From Halanaerobium saccharolyticum subsp. saccharolyticum DSM 6643 (GTDB lineage Bacteria; Bacillota; Halanaerobiia; Halanaerobiales; Halanaerobiaceae), in NCBI RefSeq assembly GCF_000350165.1, contig NZ_CAUI01000023.1, forward strand, positions 310,001-374,000: 64,000 nt of DNA. Reading direction: 5' to 3'. Position numbers and translations under genes: made by a program. Shown piece after piece: positions 36,444-44,912 of this stretch. Under the pieces are notes generated by a model that saw only the letters and a list, made by a program, of their open reading frames with translations, had not been told where the DNA came from and searched no databases. How positions within the stretch are numbered: position 1 is the stretch's first letter; each line of letters opens with the position of its first letter.

Positions 36444-36528
36444 ACATGCAACCTGGCAGTCATAACATAATTTCGTTTTTAGACCCATAGTTTTGCGTCA
36501 TTACCTTTCGGTAATTTTGCCAATATTT
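36444..36528 (-). ncRNA. Cyclic di-GMP-I (GEMM) riboswitch aptamer
   Basis: In transcript sense the order of conserved elements is GGCAAA, a stem UUACC-GAAA-GGUAA with GNRA tetraloop, GACGCAAA, CUAUGGGUCUAA (tetraloop-receptor side), a variable stem, then GACUGCCAGGUUGC. These correspond one to one with the c-di-GMP-I consensus known from Vibrio and Clostridia. Downstream, UUGCAUG at the aptamer 3' end (36445-36451) can pair with CAUGCAA (36386-36392), which is followed by a U7 run, giving an alternative hairpin that would compete with the aptamer's closing stem. Whether ligand turns flgB on or off cannot be settled by eye. Confidence 0.85.
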
Positions 36529-36539
36529 ATTTAAATAAG

Positions 36540-36893
36540 TTATAGCAATTTTTCTAAGGATTCCATCACTCTATCTTTCTTAAATGGTTTCACAATAAAG
36601 TCCTTTGCTCCCAGTTCAATTGCTTGAATAACAATTTTTTGTTGTCCCATAGCACTACAAACAACAATTTTCGCAGACGGGTCAATATCTTGAATTGCTT
36701 TTATAGCTTCTAATCCATCCATAATCGGCATTGTAATATCCATAGTCACGATATCGGGCTTTACTTCCTGATAAAGTTCTACAGCTTCCTTCCCATTTTC
36801 TGCTTCTCCGACAACTTCAAAATTATCTTTTAAAATATTTTTCAAATTCAAGCGCATAAAAGCAGCATCATCTACTATTAAAACACTATTCAT
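36540..36893 (-). CDS. cheY: CheY, chemotaxis response regulator
   Basis: 117 residues from the ATG at 36893 (AGGAGG upstream; the TTG at 36914 lies before the SD). Single receiver domain with Asp8/Asp9, phospho-acceptor Asp52 in TMDITMP, Ser80 in VVCSAMG and Lys102 in VKPF. No output domain. It binds FliM and FliY when phosphorylated by CheA. It lies between cheD and the riboswitch leader of flgB. Confidence 0.94.
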   Translation of the reverse strand: MNSVLIVDDAAFMRLNLKNILKDNFEVVGEAENGKEAVELYQEVKPDIVTMDITMPIMDGLEAIKAIQDIDPSAKIVVCSAMGQQKIVIQAIELGAKDFIVKPFKKDRVMESLEKLL

Positions 36894-36985
36894 ATAAGGT
36901 TTACCTCCTAGCAAGTATTTATACTGCTATTAATAATAATAACAAATATATATTTTATTTACAAGAGAAAATTAATATTTTTGTT

Positions 36986-37489
36986 TTATAATGTCATATT
37001 TTGTCTATTGAAGGCACTTACTCTAATCTTACCATCAATGAGATTAAAATACATTGAGCGTCCATAATCCTTTGCTAAATCAGAGCCAACGATCTTTATT
37101 TTTTCTTCTTTTAGAACTCTTTTGACAGCTGCAATATTTTTTTGACCAATCTGCATCACCGATTGACCGGCCTCTGTTTTAAACATTCCGGCTCCACCAA
37201 CAAGTTTTGCCTGCAGCCGCTGTCTTCTAGCTCCTTTTTCTATCATTTTATCTAAAAGAAATGGAATAGCAGTATCGGCATATTTACTTTTTACTTGATT
37301 TTTTCCTTTACTCTCAGGCAGCATAACATGGGCTAAGCCTCCTATTTTTGTAAATTCATCATAAAAAGCAACCCCCACACAGGAACCTAAACCCAAAATA
37401 ACAAGTAATGCATCTTCCTGATCAACTGCCCAATCAGCCATTTTAACTATTGTTTTCTTTGCTTCCTTTTTGTTTTCTAAACTAAGCAA
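36986..37489 (-). CDS. cheD: CheD, receptor glutamine deamidase
   Basis: About 167 residues. Catalytic residues are present: Cys in LGLGSCVGVAFYD, His in GGLAHVMLPES, and Thr in YADTAIPFL; also KLVGGAGMF and RVSAFNRQ near the end. TTG at 37489 is favoured because GGTGA in the last cheC codons lies 5-6 bases upstream; GTG at 37498 is the alternative. CheD also activates CheC, which is encoded immediately upstream and overlaps it. Confidence 0.92.
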   Translation of the reverse strand: MLSLENKKEAKKTIVKMADWAVDQEDALLVILGLGSCVGVAFYDEFTKIGGLAHVMLPESKGKNQVKSKYADTAIPFLLDKMIEKGARRQRLQAKLVGGAGMFKTEAGQSVMQIGQKNIAAVKRVLKEEKIKIVGSDLAKDYGRSMYFNLIDGKIRVSAFNRQNMTL

Positions 37490-38084
37490 GGTTATCACCC
37501 ATCAAATGCTGGAAAAGAATATCTATTGATTTTTCTTCGGGAATAAAAAAATAATATAATTCCAATTTCTTTTCAGATATAATAAATTCTGTTTCCAATA
37601 AAATAATTTCATCTCCACTTTGACTGTAGTCAATAACAGAACTGCTTAGTACTGCACCTGCCATATCATATGCTACAGCGGGTAAACCCTGACTTAAATT
37701 CAAATCACTAAAAATATTTATCGCCTTTAAGTAAGCACCGCTTAAAATATTGCCGAGCTCTCTTAAAGCCGAATTTCGAATTTCAGTTCCGGGAAGCTCC
37801 CCCTCTCCAAATAAAAGGTGAAGAATCTTTTCTACACTGTCCATCTCTAAAACTAAAAGTATCTTGCCGGAAAGTTCACCATCGAAATTGATTAGTGTAC
37901 AGGCAATATAATCTTCCTGACTGCCTGTTATTTCCGGGAGCTCTTCGATCGGCATCAGTTCAATTCTTGGAACTGTGATTTTAGTTTCTTGATCCACCAT
38001 GGTAGAAAAAGCTGTTGCTGCATTTCCCGCCCCAATATTTGCTATTTCTTTTAGAATGTCTTTTTTTTCTTTATCTAAATTCAT
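37482..38084 (-). CDS. cheC: CheC, CheY-P phosphatase
   Basis: 200 residues with two copies of the phosphatase signature [DS]xxxExxN: DILKEIAN at the N-terminus and SALRELGN in the middle. Both are complete, so it should remove phosphate from CheY-P, helped by CheD. It lacks the FliN domain found in FliY. The neighbours (cheW upstream, cheD overlapping downstream) are as in Bacillus and Thermotoga systems. Confidence 0.94.
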   Translation of the reverse strand: MNLDKEKKDILKEIANIGAGNAATAFSTMVDQETKITVPRIELMPIEELPEITGSQEDYIACTLINFDGELSGKILLVLEMDSVEKILHLLFGEGELPGTEIRNSALRELGNILSGAYLKAINIFSDLNLSQGLPAVAYDMAGAVLSSSVIDYSQSGDEIILLETEFIISEKKLELYYFFIPEEKSIDILFQHLMGDNLA

Positions 38085-38098
38085 AAACTGCCCCTTTA

Positions 38099-38605
38099 TT
38101 AACTGACAATATTTTTGTCTAAATGCTGAAGTTGATTCATTTCTTCGGCACTTAATACCTGCTTCAAATCAAGCAGCATTAATAATTCTGCTCCTTCTGT
38201 TCGACCAACACCTGCTATGTATTTACGATCTATTTTTTGAGCAAGTTTTGGCAGCTCAGCTATTTCTTCTTGATGCAGTTCTTTAATTTCTTTTACTTCT
38301 TCAACCATCATCCCTGCTGTTAAATCATCTAACTCGACTATAATAATAACACCGCTATTTTCCGGCTGAGAATTAGCCTCTTGAGTGATATTTAATCTTA
38401 GCTGTAAATCTACTACAGGAACAACCATCCCCCGCAAATCAATCAGACCTGCTATATAATCTGGGCTTTCAGGTACTAAAGTTAATTCCTTGCTTGATAA
38501 AATTTCTCGAGTCTGTTTAATATGAACACCAAATTGTTTCCCAGCAAGTGTAAATATTATATATTTTTCCTGCTTTTCTTTACTAGTTTTATTATTCATC
38601 TGCAA
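38099..38605 (-). CDS. cheW: CheW-type coupling protein, second copy
   Basis: 168 residues forming one CheW domain: EKYIIFTLAGKQFGVHI, LTLVPESPDYIAGLIDLRGMVVPVVDL (about 36-62), and a C-terminal half ending in LLMLLDLKQVL. The TTG at 38605 is better spaced from GAGGGGG than the ATG at 38599. It differs from the upstream CheW (only moderate identity by eye), so the two may couple different receptors or act in CheV-like signal damping without a receiver. Confidence 0.88.
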   Translation of the reverse strand: MQMNNKTSKEKQEKYIIFTLAGKQFGVHIKQTREILSSKELTLVPESPDYIAGLIDLRGMVVPVVDLQLRLNITQEANSQPENSGVIIIVELDDLTAGMMVEEVKEIKELHQEEIAELPKLAQKIDRKYIAGVGRTEGAELLMLLDLKQVLSAEEMNQLQHLDKNIVS

Positions 38606-38636
38606 AGCAACCCCCTCAACATTTTAAAATTATGAT

Positions 38637-39128
38637 TTAAGCAAAAAGTGTTTTTTCTAGATCAAGGAGAATTAATAAAGGATTATCAGCTCTAGCACAA
38701 ACTCCTCTTAAATAATCTTCTCTAATTCCCTTTTCTAATTCAGGAGGAGGCGCAACCTTTTCTTCCTCAACCCAGACTATTCCTTCAATGTGATCAACTT
38801 GAATTCCTAAAAGCTGTCCTTCACTTTCTACAGTTATGATCCGCTGCTCAGCATCAGAAAATAAATGTTCATTTATATCATCTTCAATACCAAAACGTCT
38901 GCTCAATTCAATTACAGGAACAATTATACCTCTGAGATTAATTACTCCCATCACATGTTCAGCAGTATTAGGAACTTTAGTTATTTTAGTTTCTTTTATA
39001 ATTTCTCTTGTCTTATCGATTTTAATACCATATTGTTCAGCATCTATGTTAAACACTACATACTGATTTAAATCAGATTTGCTATCCTGAGCAGCCATTG
39101 AAATCGAATTTTCTTTATCTAAGGTCAT
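38637..39128 (-). CDS. cheW: CheW coupling protein, first copy
   Basis: 163 residues, one CheW domain after a 20-residue polar tail: NQYVVFNIDAEQYGIKIDKT, TKVPNTAEHVMGVINLRGIIVPVIEL (split at about 51-76) and NPLLILLDLEKTLF. AGAGGTG precedes the ATG. It lies directly after cheA, so it is the more likely main scaffold between CheA and receptors. Confidence 0.92.
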   Translation of the reverse strand: MTLDKENSISMAAQDSKSDLNQYVVFNIDAEQYGIKIDKTREIIKETKITKVPNTAEHVMGVINLRGIIVPVIELSRRFGIEDDINEHLFSDAEQRIITVESEGQLLGIQVDHIEGIVWVEEEKVAPPPELEKGIREDYLRGVCARADNPLLILLDLEKTLFA

Positions 39129-39148
39129 TTTTTCACCTCTTTATTATA

Positions 39149-41131
39149 TTATCTACTGACAACATCTCGAACATCAACGATAAGAGCAACATCACCATCA
39201 CCAATAATTGTAGCTCCACTTATGTATCTAGTCTCCTGCAGATATTTACCCAGAGACTTGATTACTATTTCCTGCTGATTTAATAATTCTTCTACAACTA
39301 AACCAACCTTTCTTTCACCACTTTTTAAAATAACGACAGAAAGATCTTTTTCGGAATTTTTAAAGCTTTTTTGATCATCATCTCCAAAAATTGCTGCTGC
39401 TGAAACAATAGGAATAGTAGTTTCTCTTAAGACTATTACATCTTTACCTCTAATTTTTTTAATATTTTCAGTTTCAATTGTTAGAGTTTCACTGACTGCG
39501 CTTAAAGGAATTGCAAAAGTATCGCCAATTATTTTAACCATCAGCGCCTGAGAAATTGCTAAAGTTAAGGGTAATGTTATTTTAAAAGTACTTCCCTCAC
39601 CTGGTTCAGAATCAATACTTACCTGACCATCAAGTTTTTTAACTGTGCTGCGGACAATATCCATCCCCACACCTCGACCAGAAACATCTGTTATTTCCTG
39701 AGCAGTACTAAATCCTGGATGAAAAACAAAGTCCAAAATATCTCTTTTCTCAAGTTGTTCAACTTCTTCTTGTTCAATAATCCCTTTATCTACAGCTTTT
39801 TTAGCAATTGCTGCTGCTTTGATACCAGCTCCGTCATCTTTGACCTCAATGATGATTTCACTACCTTTTTGATAAGCTAAAAGTTCAACTTTACCTTTTC
39901 CATCTTTACCAGCGGCTTTTCTTGCGGCAGGTTTTTCGATACCGTGATCAATAGCATTTCTAAGTAAATGAGTTAGCGGATCTGCTAATTCATCAATGAT
40001 TGAGCGGTCAAGTTCTGTTTCCTGACCGGACATCACAAAATCAATTTCCTTATTCATTTTATTGGCAAGATCTCTCATCATCCGAGGAAAACGGCTAAAC
40101 ATTACTCCTACCGGCACCATTCTAATCTGCATCACAATATGATGTAAATCCATGGTTACTCGATCAAGCTGAGGCATGATTTCTTTAAATTTTGTTTTTT
40201 TAATATCAAGTGACTCTAATCTACTTTTATTAATTAAAAGTTCTCCAACCATATTCATTAAAGTATCAAGCTTACTGATATCTACTCTAACGGTAGAACT
40301 GCTGTTGAAGCTGCTTACTTTATTTTTTTGAACAGTATTTGATTTGCTTTCTTTTTCAGAATCGATTTTTATTTCTGAACTCTGAAGTTCATCTAAACTA
40401 ATTAATTTAATACTGCTTTGAGCTTCTATTTCTGTTTTAAATTCTTCCTTTTCCAGCCAGCTTAAAGCAATTATATTTAATTGATCAATATCTGCCTCAG
40501 AATTTTCAATTGTATTTCTCGGAGGTTCTGATTTAAAGAGCTGTCCTATTTCATCTAGTTTCTTTAAAAGCATAAAAGCTCTAACTGATTTGAATTCTTC
40601 ATCAACAACTTCAGCTTTTAAATGATAGACCTTTTCTTTATCTTTTTTTCTTTCTAAAAGTTCTTCTTTTTCAGCCTCTGTTAAAAAATCTCTAACATTT
40701 TCAGAAGTATCAACTGCTGCAGTTTGGCTCTCTTTAAAATCATTGGCCTCAGTATAGGCATTAAGCTCGGCAATTAAAGCATCTAAATCAAAACCTTCCG
40801 GCTCTTTACCATTATTCTCTTCTACTGCTTTAACTAAATATTGAATATTGTCTAAGGCCTGAAAGAGAAGATCAATGAATTCTGTCTTTACTTTAATCTC
40901 ACCTTCTCTAATCTTATCTAAACTATTTTCTAATTTATGGGTTAGTTCTGTTAATTTTTCAAAGCCCATTGCAGCTGCCATTCCCTTAAGTGAGTGAGCT
41001 GCTCTAAAAATTGCATCTATAGTTTCTTTATCTTCTGGATTGTTTTCTAATGTTAAAATACCATTGTTTAAAACCTCAATATATTCCTTCGCCTCTGCAA
41101 AAAAGATCTTTAAATATTCATTCTCCTGCAA
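39149..41131 (-). CDS. cheA: CheA, chemotaxis histidine kinase
   Basis: 660 residues. P1 has the phospho-accepting His46 in AAHSLKGMAAAMGF. A P2-like region (about 170-260) and linker follow. P3 dimer helices start at RVDISKLDTLMNMVGELLIN. P4 carries the N box HLLRNAIDHGIEKP, G1 DDGAGI, the F/G2 region GFSTAQEITDVSGRGVGMD and GEGSTF. P5 is CheW-like. The start is TTG, 6 bases after GAGGGGG. No receptor gene is nearby. Confidence 0.96.
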   Translation of the reverse strand: MQENEYLKIFFAEAKEYIEVLNNGILTLENNPEDKETIDAIFRAAHSLKGMAAAMGFEKLTELTHKLENSLDKIREGEIKVKTEFIDLLFQALDNIQYLVKAVEENNGKEPEGFDLDALIAELNAYTEANDFKESQTAAVDTSENVRDFLTEAEKEELLERKKDKEKVYHLKAEVVDEEFKSVRAFMLLKKLDEIGQLFKSEPPRNTIENSEADIDQLNIIALSWLEKEEFKTEIEAQSSIKLISLDELQSSEIKIDSEKESKSNTVQKNKVSSFNSSSTVRVDISKLDTLMNMVGELLINKSRLESLDIKKTKFKEIMPQLDRVTMDLHHIVMQIRMVPVGVMFSRFPRMMRDLANKMNKEIDFVMSGQETELDRSIIDELADPLTHLLRNAIDHGIEKPAARKAAGKDGKGKVELLAYQKGSEIIIEVKDDGAGIKAAAIAKKAVDKGIIEQEEVEQLEKRDILDFVFHPGFSTAQEITDVSGRGVGMDIVRSTVKKLDGQVSIDSEPGEGSTFKITLPLTLAISQALMVKIIGDTFAIPLSAVSETLTIETENIKKIRGKDVIVLRETTIPIVSAAAIFGDDDQKSFKNSEKDLSVVILKSGERKVGLVVEELLNQQEIVIKSLGKYLQETRYISGATIIGDGDVALIVDVRDVVSR

Positions 41132-41194
41132 AAAAATCCCCCCTCATAACTTAGTTAATAATATCTTAAATTTCTAAAAAATTCAAATTTTATT

Positions 41195-41575
41195 CTAACT
41201 TTGCTCATCAAAAAATTTCGCTTCCTGCTGGCCTGGATTATGATATCCTTTAATACTTTTTTGGCGGCTATATAGTTCTAAAATTTTTGTTTTAGTTTCT
41301 CCCTTTTTTTGGGAGAGAAGTTCAATATTTTGAGCTTGAGCTTTTACAATAGAAGCTAAAAGTTTCTCGATTTTTTGACTAACTGCTGTTTTAGCTTTTT
41401 TAGTCTCTGCTGCTTGAACAGAGCTTTTTGAATCATCTTTTTTTATTTTTTCAATTATTTCATTTTTTTCTTTTAATAGTATTTCTAATTTTTCAAAATC
41501 TTCTGCTGCAATTAAAGTTTTTTCTTTCAGTAATTTTTGCTTAAGATTTTGATATAAATCAAATAAAGCACTCAT
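41195..41575 (-). CDS. FliT-like flagellar chaperone
   Basis: 126 residues from the ATG at 41575 (GGAGG 6 bases upstream). The protein is an all-helical, Lys/Glu/Gln-rich coiled coil (LYQNLKQKLLKEKTLIAAEDF, then NIELLSQKKGETKTKILELY) typical of FliT and FlgN chaperones, and ends in a short polar tail. It directly follows fliS, as fliT does in many clusters. Sequence similarity in this family is weak, so the assignment leans on position. Confidence 0.6.
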   Translation of the reverse strand: MSALFDLYQNLKQKLLKEKTLIAAEDFEKLEILLKEKNEIIEKIKKDDSKSSVQAAETKKAKTAVSQKIEKLLASIVKAQAQNIELLSQKKGETKTKILELYSRQKSIKGYHNPGQQEAKFFDEQS

Positions 41576-41576
41576 T

Positions 41577-41987
41577 TTAGCCTCCAAGATTAACCCTTTT
41601 AAGTTCAGGTGATTTTTGCTTTAAAACTATTTCCTTATAGGAAGTATAAAGTTCCTCTAAAAGAGGGATTATGTTATTAAGATGTTCAATATCTTTTTTT
41701 AGATTAGCCTGCAGCAGTTCCTGATAGATAAAATCATATAGCTTTTCTAATTGATCTGCCAGCTGACCACCCTTTTCTTTATCCAATGTTGATTTCAGCT
41801 CTAAAACAATATTTTGAACTTTAATTATATTTTTATGGCTTGCTTCTATTTCGTCAGCTTCAATATTTTTAATTGCCAGTTTAGAAAATTTTATAGCTCC
41901 CTGATAAAGCATTAATAATAGTTTGCCGGGGCTTGAAGTATTGATCTGAGTTTTCTTATACTGCTCTGCGCGATTTTTATTCATCAT
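41577..41987 (-). CDS. fliS: FliS, flagellin export chaperone
   Basis: 136 residues: AEQYKKTQINTSSPGKLLLMLYQGAIKF (residues about 7-34) is the family N-terminus, followed by the helical bundle with IIKVQNIVLELKSTLD and DFIYQELLQANLK. FliS holds flagellin before export and, through FliW, feeds into CsrA control. It sits just after csrA-fliW, not next to fliD as in Bacillus. Confidence 0.95.
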   Translation of the reverse strand: MMNKNRAEQYKKTQINTSSPGKLLLMLYQGAIKFSKLAIKNIEADEIEASHKNIIKVQNIVLELKSTLDKEKGGQLADQLEKLYDFIYQELLQANLKKDIEHLNNIIPLLEELYTSYKEIVLKQKSPELKRVNLGG

Positions 41988-42007
41988 GATCGCCTCCTTT
42001 AAGCAAT

Positions 42008-42238
42008 TTATTCTGCATTAAATTTTATCTGCTGCAGCTTGTTTAATAAATCTTTATTTTCAGCAGCAGCTCGGTTTTCCTTTTTAACATCTTCTAATAA
42101 TTCTTTGCGTAATATTTCAATCTCTTTGGGTGCACTTATTCCCAACTGTACACTACCATTGTCAATACCAACAACTGTGATTTCTATATCCTGACCAATA
42201 ATGATTTTTTCATCTTTTTTCCTTGTTAAAACCAGCAT
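42008..42238 (-). CDS. csrA: CsrA, RNA-binding translational repressor
   Basis: 76 residues beginning [20 protein letters not shown], with [18 protein letters not shown] and the RNA-contact arginine in ILRKE. It overlaps the fliW stop (TAATG). CsrA dimers bind GGA in hairpin loops and block ribosome entry; a near-consensus target is in the flagellin leader at 57484-57501. FliW relieves it by binding. Confidence 0.96.
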   Translation of the reverse strand: MLVLTRKKDEKIIIGQDIEITVVGIDNGSVQLGISAPKEIEILRKELLEDVKKENRAAAENKDLLNKLQQIKFNAE

Positions 42239-42705
42239 TATTCTGACACCTCATCTTTTTGAGCAGGGTTTTCTGCCTGCTGCTCGGCAAAAATTGGAAA
42301 GCGCACACTAAAATTATGATTGTCCAGAATAATCTGGCCGCCTAACTTTTCTTTTAAGTTAATAATTATAGGAGCAGATAGGTTAGCTGTTATTTCCTCT
42401 AATTGATCTTTTAAAGTGATGATATTTAATACTAAAATATCCTCTATTGATTTAATTTCTAGATCTTTTTCTCTTTGATCACTTATTTCAAATTCATAAT
42501 CCTCAATTAAGTTGCCCGGCTCAACCGTAATAAATGCCAGCTCCGGATTGTTAACTGACTGCATAATTATAAATGGTGAATCCTCGGCAAAGGGAAGCAA
42601 AATAAATTCTTTAGCGGTTTCAAAACCAGGCAACCCATTTTTGAAATATATAATTTGATCTTCCTTAATTTCTATTTTACCAAAATCTCTTGTCATTAGC
42701 TCCAA
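42238..42705 (-). CDS. fliW: FliW, CsrA antagonist and flagellin-binding assembly factor
   Basis: 155 residues with the family pattern [50 protein letters not shown] and [24 protein letters not shown] (split). FliW binds either flagellin or CsrA and so links filament export to flagellin translation. TTG at 42705 (AGGGGGG 8 bases upstream) or the ATG at 42696 could be the start. Coupled to csrA. Confidence 0.94.
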   Translation of the reverse strand: MELMTRDFGKIEIKEDQIIYFKNGLPGFETAKEFILLPFAEDSPFIIMQSVNNPELAFITVEPGNLIEDYEFEISDQREKDLEIKSIEDILVLNIITLKDQLEEITANLSAPIIINLKEKLGGQIILDNHNFSVRFPIFAEQQAENPAQKDEVSE

Positions 42706-42724
42706 TTTTATTGCCCCCTAAATT

Positions 42725-42994
42725 TTAAGCTTTAAAATCTATTTCTGGTCCCGGTTTATAGACCAAAGTTAATTCTCTTTCTGCATTATACATAATTTCA
42801 GAACCGAGATCAGATATCTTGTAATTTTCAAAATCTGCCAACTTATCTCCGCTTGCTGCGTAAAAAGATGCAGCCTCAGCTGCAGTTTTATTCCCCTGAT
42901 CAGCAATTGCCTTAGCTCTATCAGCCAAGTTATAAAAATTAAGCGCTTTACGGGAAGGATAATTATCAATTTTCAAAGTTAAATTATTAAGCAT
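42725..42994 (-). CDS. Short YviE-like (DUF6470-type) protein
   Basis: 89 residues; AAGGAG is 9 bases before the ATG. By eye SRKALNFYNLADRAKAIADQG and ASGDKLADFENYKISDL resemble the C-terminal part of Bacillus YviE (which has a similar G-D-x-L-x-x-x-E-N stretch), and the place immediately upstream of fliW-csrA is exactly that of yviE. The N-terminal repeats of YviE are absent, so this is a shortened relative or a chance likeness. Function unknown. Confidence 0.5.
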   Translation of the reverse strand: MLNNLTLKIDNYPSRKALNFYNLADRAKAIADQGNKTAAEAASFYAASGDKLADFENYKISDLGSEIMYNAERELTLVYKPGPEIDFKA

Positions 42995-43007
42995 GGCTTA
43001 GAACTCC

Positions 43008-44336
43008 TTAACTTTCTTTATTTAATATATCATAAACTTTAGAATTGTTATAAGAACTATCTGGTCTTTTCTCTCTTAGTTCCTGAAGCACTTGCTGAGC
43101 TGCTGCCACTTTACCCCGTTCATCTAAAAGTAAACCAAGAGTATATAGCGCTTCGACATAATAATTCGTGTTCGGATAATTATTTATATAAAGTCGATAA
43201 TATTCTTCTGCTGCTTCAAAATCTTCTTCTAACTGACTGCTTCTTGCTAAAAGAAAAAGACTTTCTCTTTTTAAATAATCAGCATCTGATAATTGATAAA
43301 GCTGTTTGAAAATAATAGTGGCTTCTTCGTATCTTTGGTTTCTAAATCTCTGCAGACCATGGTTAAAGAGTTCCTGCTCGCGATCCTGGTCAAAATATTG
43401 TTCAAAAACTTCAGCTTTATTTTTTTCAGCCTCTTTATTTTTAATATTTCTGATTAAATCTAAAGAAACTAAGTTATTTATAGCCTGATATTGCATTAAA
43501 TTTAAGTTTAAATCTAATTTTTTGAAGTTATTTGCTGCACTTTCATTTTCTGAATTATTATTGTTATTATTTGCAGCCTGATTATTATTCTCATTATTAA
43601 TACCTGGATCTGTTCTTTGACTCTGAGTTGTATTATCAGCTATTTCGCTTCTTTCCATTATTTCTAAAGGCTCACCATTACTTAAAATAAAGATTAAAAA
43701 CACCGCTAAGAGTGCTGTTATAAGTGCTATCAATTCTTTTTTATATTTACTTATTTTAAATTTATCTAAATTAAAGCGGCTTAAATCTATTTCAGCTAAA
43801 TTAAAGAATTTAGAAGCTTTTTCATTGTTTTCGCATTCCATAATATAATCTTTAATATTCTGATTCCCACTATCTAAGTCATAGGCCTGATATAGATATT
43901 TAAGTGCTTCCTGATAATTTTGATCTTCTTTATATAATAGCCCTAAAATTAAATAGGGCTCAATTAGTTCGTCATGCTTTTTTATAATTTCTTTTAAAAA
44001 ATTAATTTTTTTACTTTTAGCAGCTGAATCATTAAAAAGTATCTTTCTATACTGCTGTCGCAACTCCAAAAAATCTTTTTTGGTAATTAATTCGAGATAA
44101 TCAGCTGCCTGATTATTTTTTCTTTTAAGAGACAAGCTCTGCTTCCACTGTTCTTCTGCTTTATCAAAGCGGCATTTAAGATAATAACCAAGTCCCAGCA
44201 AATTGAGTGCTAAAACATCATTAGGATTAAACTTCAGACATAATTTTAACTCTTTGATTGCTTCGGTTACATTATTTTTTTTGATTAAATTTAAAGCCTT
44301 TTGATAATGAAATTTTGTTCCTCTATTTTTATCCAT
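43008..44336 (-). CDS. TPR-repeat membrane protein
   Basis: 442 residues. N-terminal TPR units (about 8-75 and 120-165, e.g. ALNLLGLGYYLKCRFDKAEE, YLILGLLYKEDQNYQEALKY) lie in the cytoplasm; one membrane helix at about 203-222 (LIALITALLAVFLIFIL); an Asn-rich spacer; then C-terminal periplasmic TPRs (YEEATIIFKQLYQL, FEAAEEYYRLYINNYPNTNYY, ALYTLGLLLDERGK). No enzyme domain is seen. It stands between yjfB-like and yviE-like genes, suggesting a scaffold in motility, though this is only context. Confidence 0.75.
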   Translation of the reverse strand: MDKNRGTKFHYQKALNLIKKNNVTEAIKELKLCLKFNPNDVLALNLLGLGYYLKCRFDKAEEQWKQSLSLKRKNNQAADYLELITKKDFLELRQQYRKILFNDSAAKSKKINFLKEIIKKHDELIEPYLILGLLYKEDQNYQEALKYLYQAYDLDSGNQNIKDYIMECENNEKASKFFNLAEIDLSRFNLDKFKISKYKKELIALITALLAVFLIFILSNGEPLEIMERSEIADNTTQSQRTDPGINNENNNQAANNNNNNSENESAANNFKKLDLNLNLMQYQAINNLVSLDLIRNIKNKEAEKNKAEVFEQYFDQDREQELFNHGLQRFRNQRYEEATIIFKQLYQLSDADYLKRESLFLLARSSQLEEDFEAAEEYYRLYINNYPNTNYYVEALYTLGLLLDERGKVAAAQQVLQELREKRPDSSYNNSKVYDILNKES

Positions 44337-44412
44337 AAACTACCCCACAAGTTTTAATAAATTTCTTATTTTAAAATAATTGTCCAAAATACTCTATTAT
44401 AATCTATTTTAA

Positions 44413-44607
44413 TTAAGCTCGAACATTAAGGTGATGACCACGGTTAATACCCGCTGCCTGTTGAACAGCTTCTGTAGTCTCCTGCATTCCTTCTAAAAGT
44501 TTACCAACAGTAGCCCCATCCTGACCCATTGATTGCTGCAGTGACATCATGCCTAAGGCCTGCTGCACACTTGCAATCTGGCTCTGCATAGCAGAATTTA
44601 CATTCAT
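44413..44607 (-). CDS. YjfB-family putative motility protein
   Basis: 64 residues from the ATG at 44607 (AAGGAG 9 bases upstream). SAMQSQIASVQQALGMMSLQQSMGQDGATV and EAVQQAAG (split; residues 4-33 and about 46) match the small YjfB family known from SigD-regulated genes of Bacillus. It is the first gene of the fliW-csrA-che run and has a sigmaA-like promoter upstream. Molecular role unknown. Confidence 0.75.
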   Translation of the reverse strand: MNVNSAMQSQIASVQQALGMMSLQQSMGQDGATVGKLLEGMQETTEAVQQAAGINRGHHLNVRA

Positions 44608-44912
44608 TGTTTTCAACTCCTTTTTTTTATGGCAATTCTGGATTTATTATAGCATATTATATCTGAGTATAAAAGAAGATCACCGGAAGTTCAATGGAAG
44701 AACGATAATTGAAGCTTGTTATACAATTAAAGCTGTTACTTGCTCTTACTACTAGAATCGTTGAAAATCGTTGTTTTATTAAATGCCCTCAGCTCTGATT
44801 TAGGACGATTAAAGCAATAGAAAGCGAATTAAATCCTATTTGCAGGTTTATATAACTAAGTTTAAATCTCGGCAAATAATCTTTAACTATCGCTTTCTTT
44901 AAAAAGTTCAAC
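44608..44912 (-). promoter_or_regulatory. 305-base intergenic region with promoter and alternative stem structures
   Basis: No open reading frame of note. On the minus strand a long-range repeat AGAAAGCGA pairs with TCGCTTTCT about 60 bases later, while AAAGCGATAG can instead pair with CTATTGCTTT, so two exclusive folds are possible. A direct repeat CAACGATT occurs twice in 19 bases. A sigmaA-like promoter is at 44666-44694. The region ends the nucleoside operon and starts the yjfB-che run. Confidence 0.4.
44666..44694 (-). promoter_or_regulatory. sigmaA-like promoter of the yjfB-TPR-fliW-csrA-che run
   Basis: Minus strand TTGAAC (44689-44694), 17-base spacer, TATACT (44666-44671), about 60 bases upstream of the yjfB-like ATG. 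Two further TATAAT boxes lie just downstream but lack a -35 partner. Confidence 0.5.
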
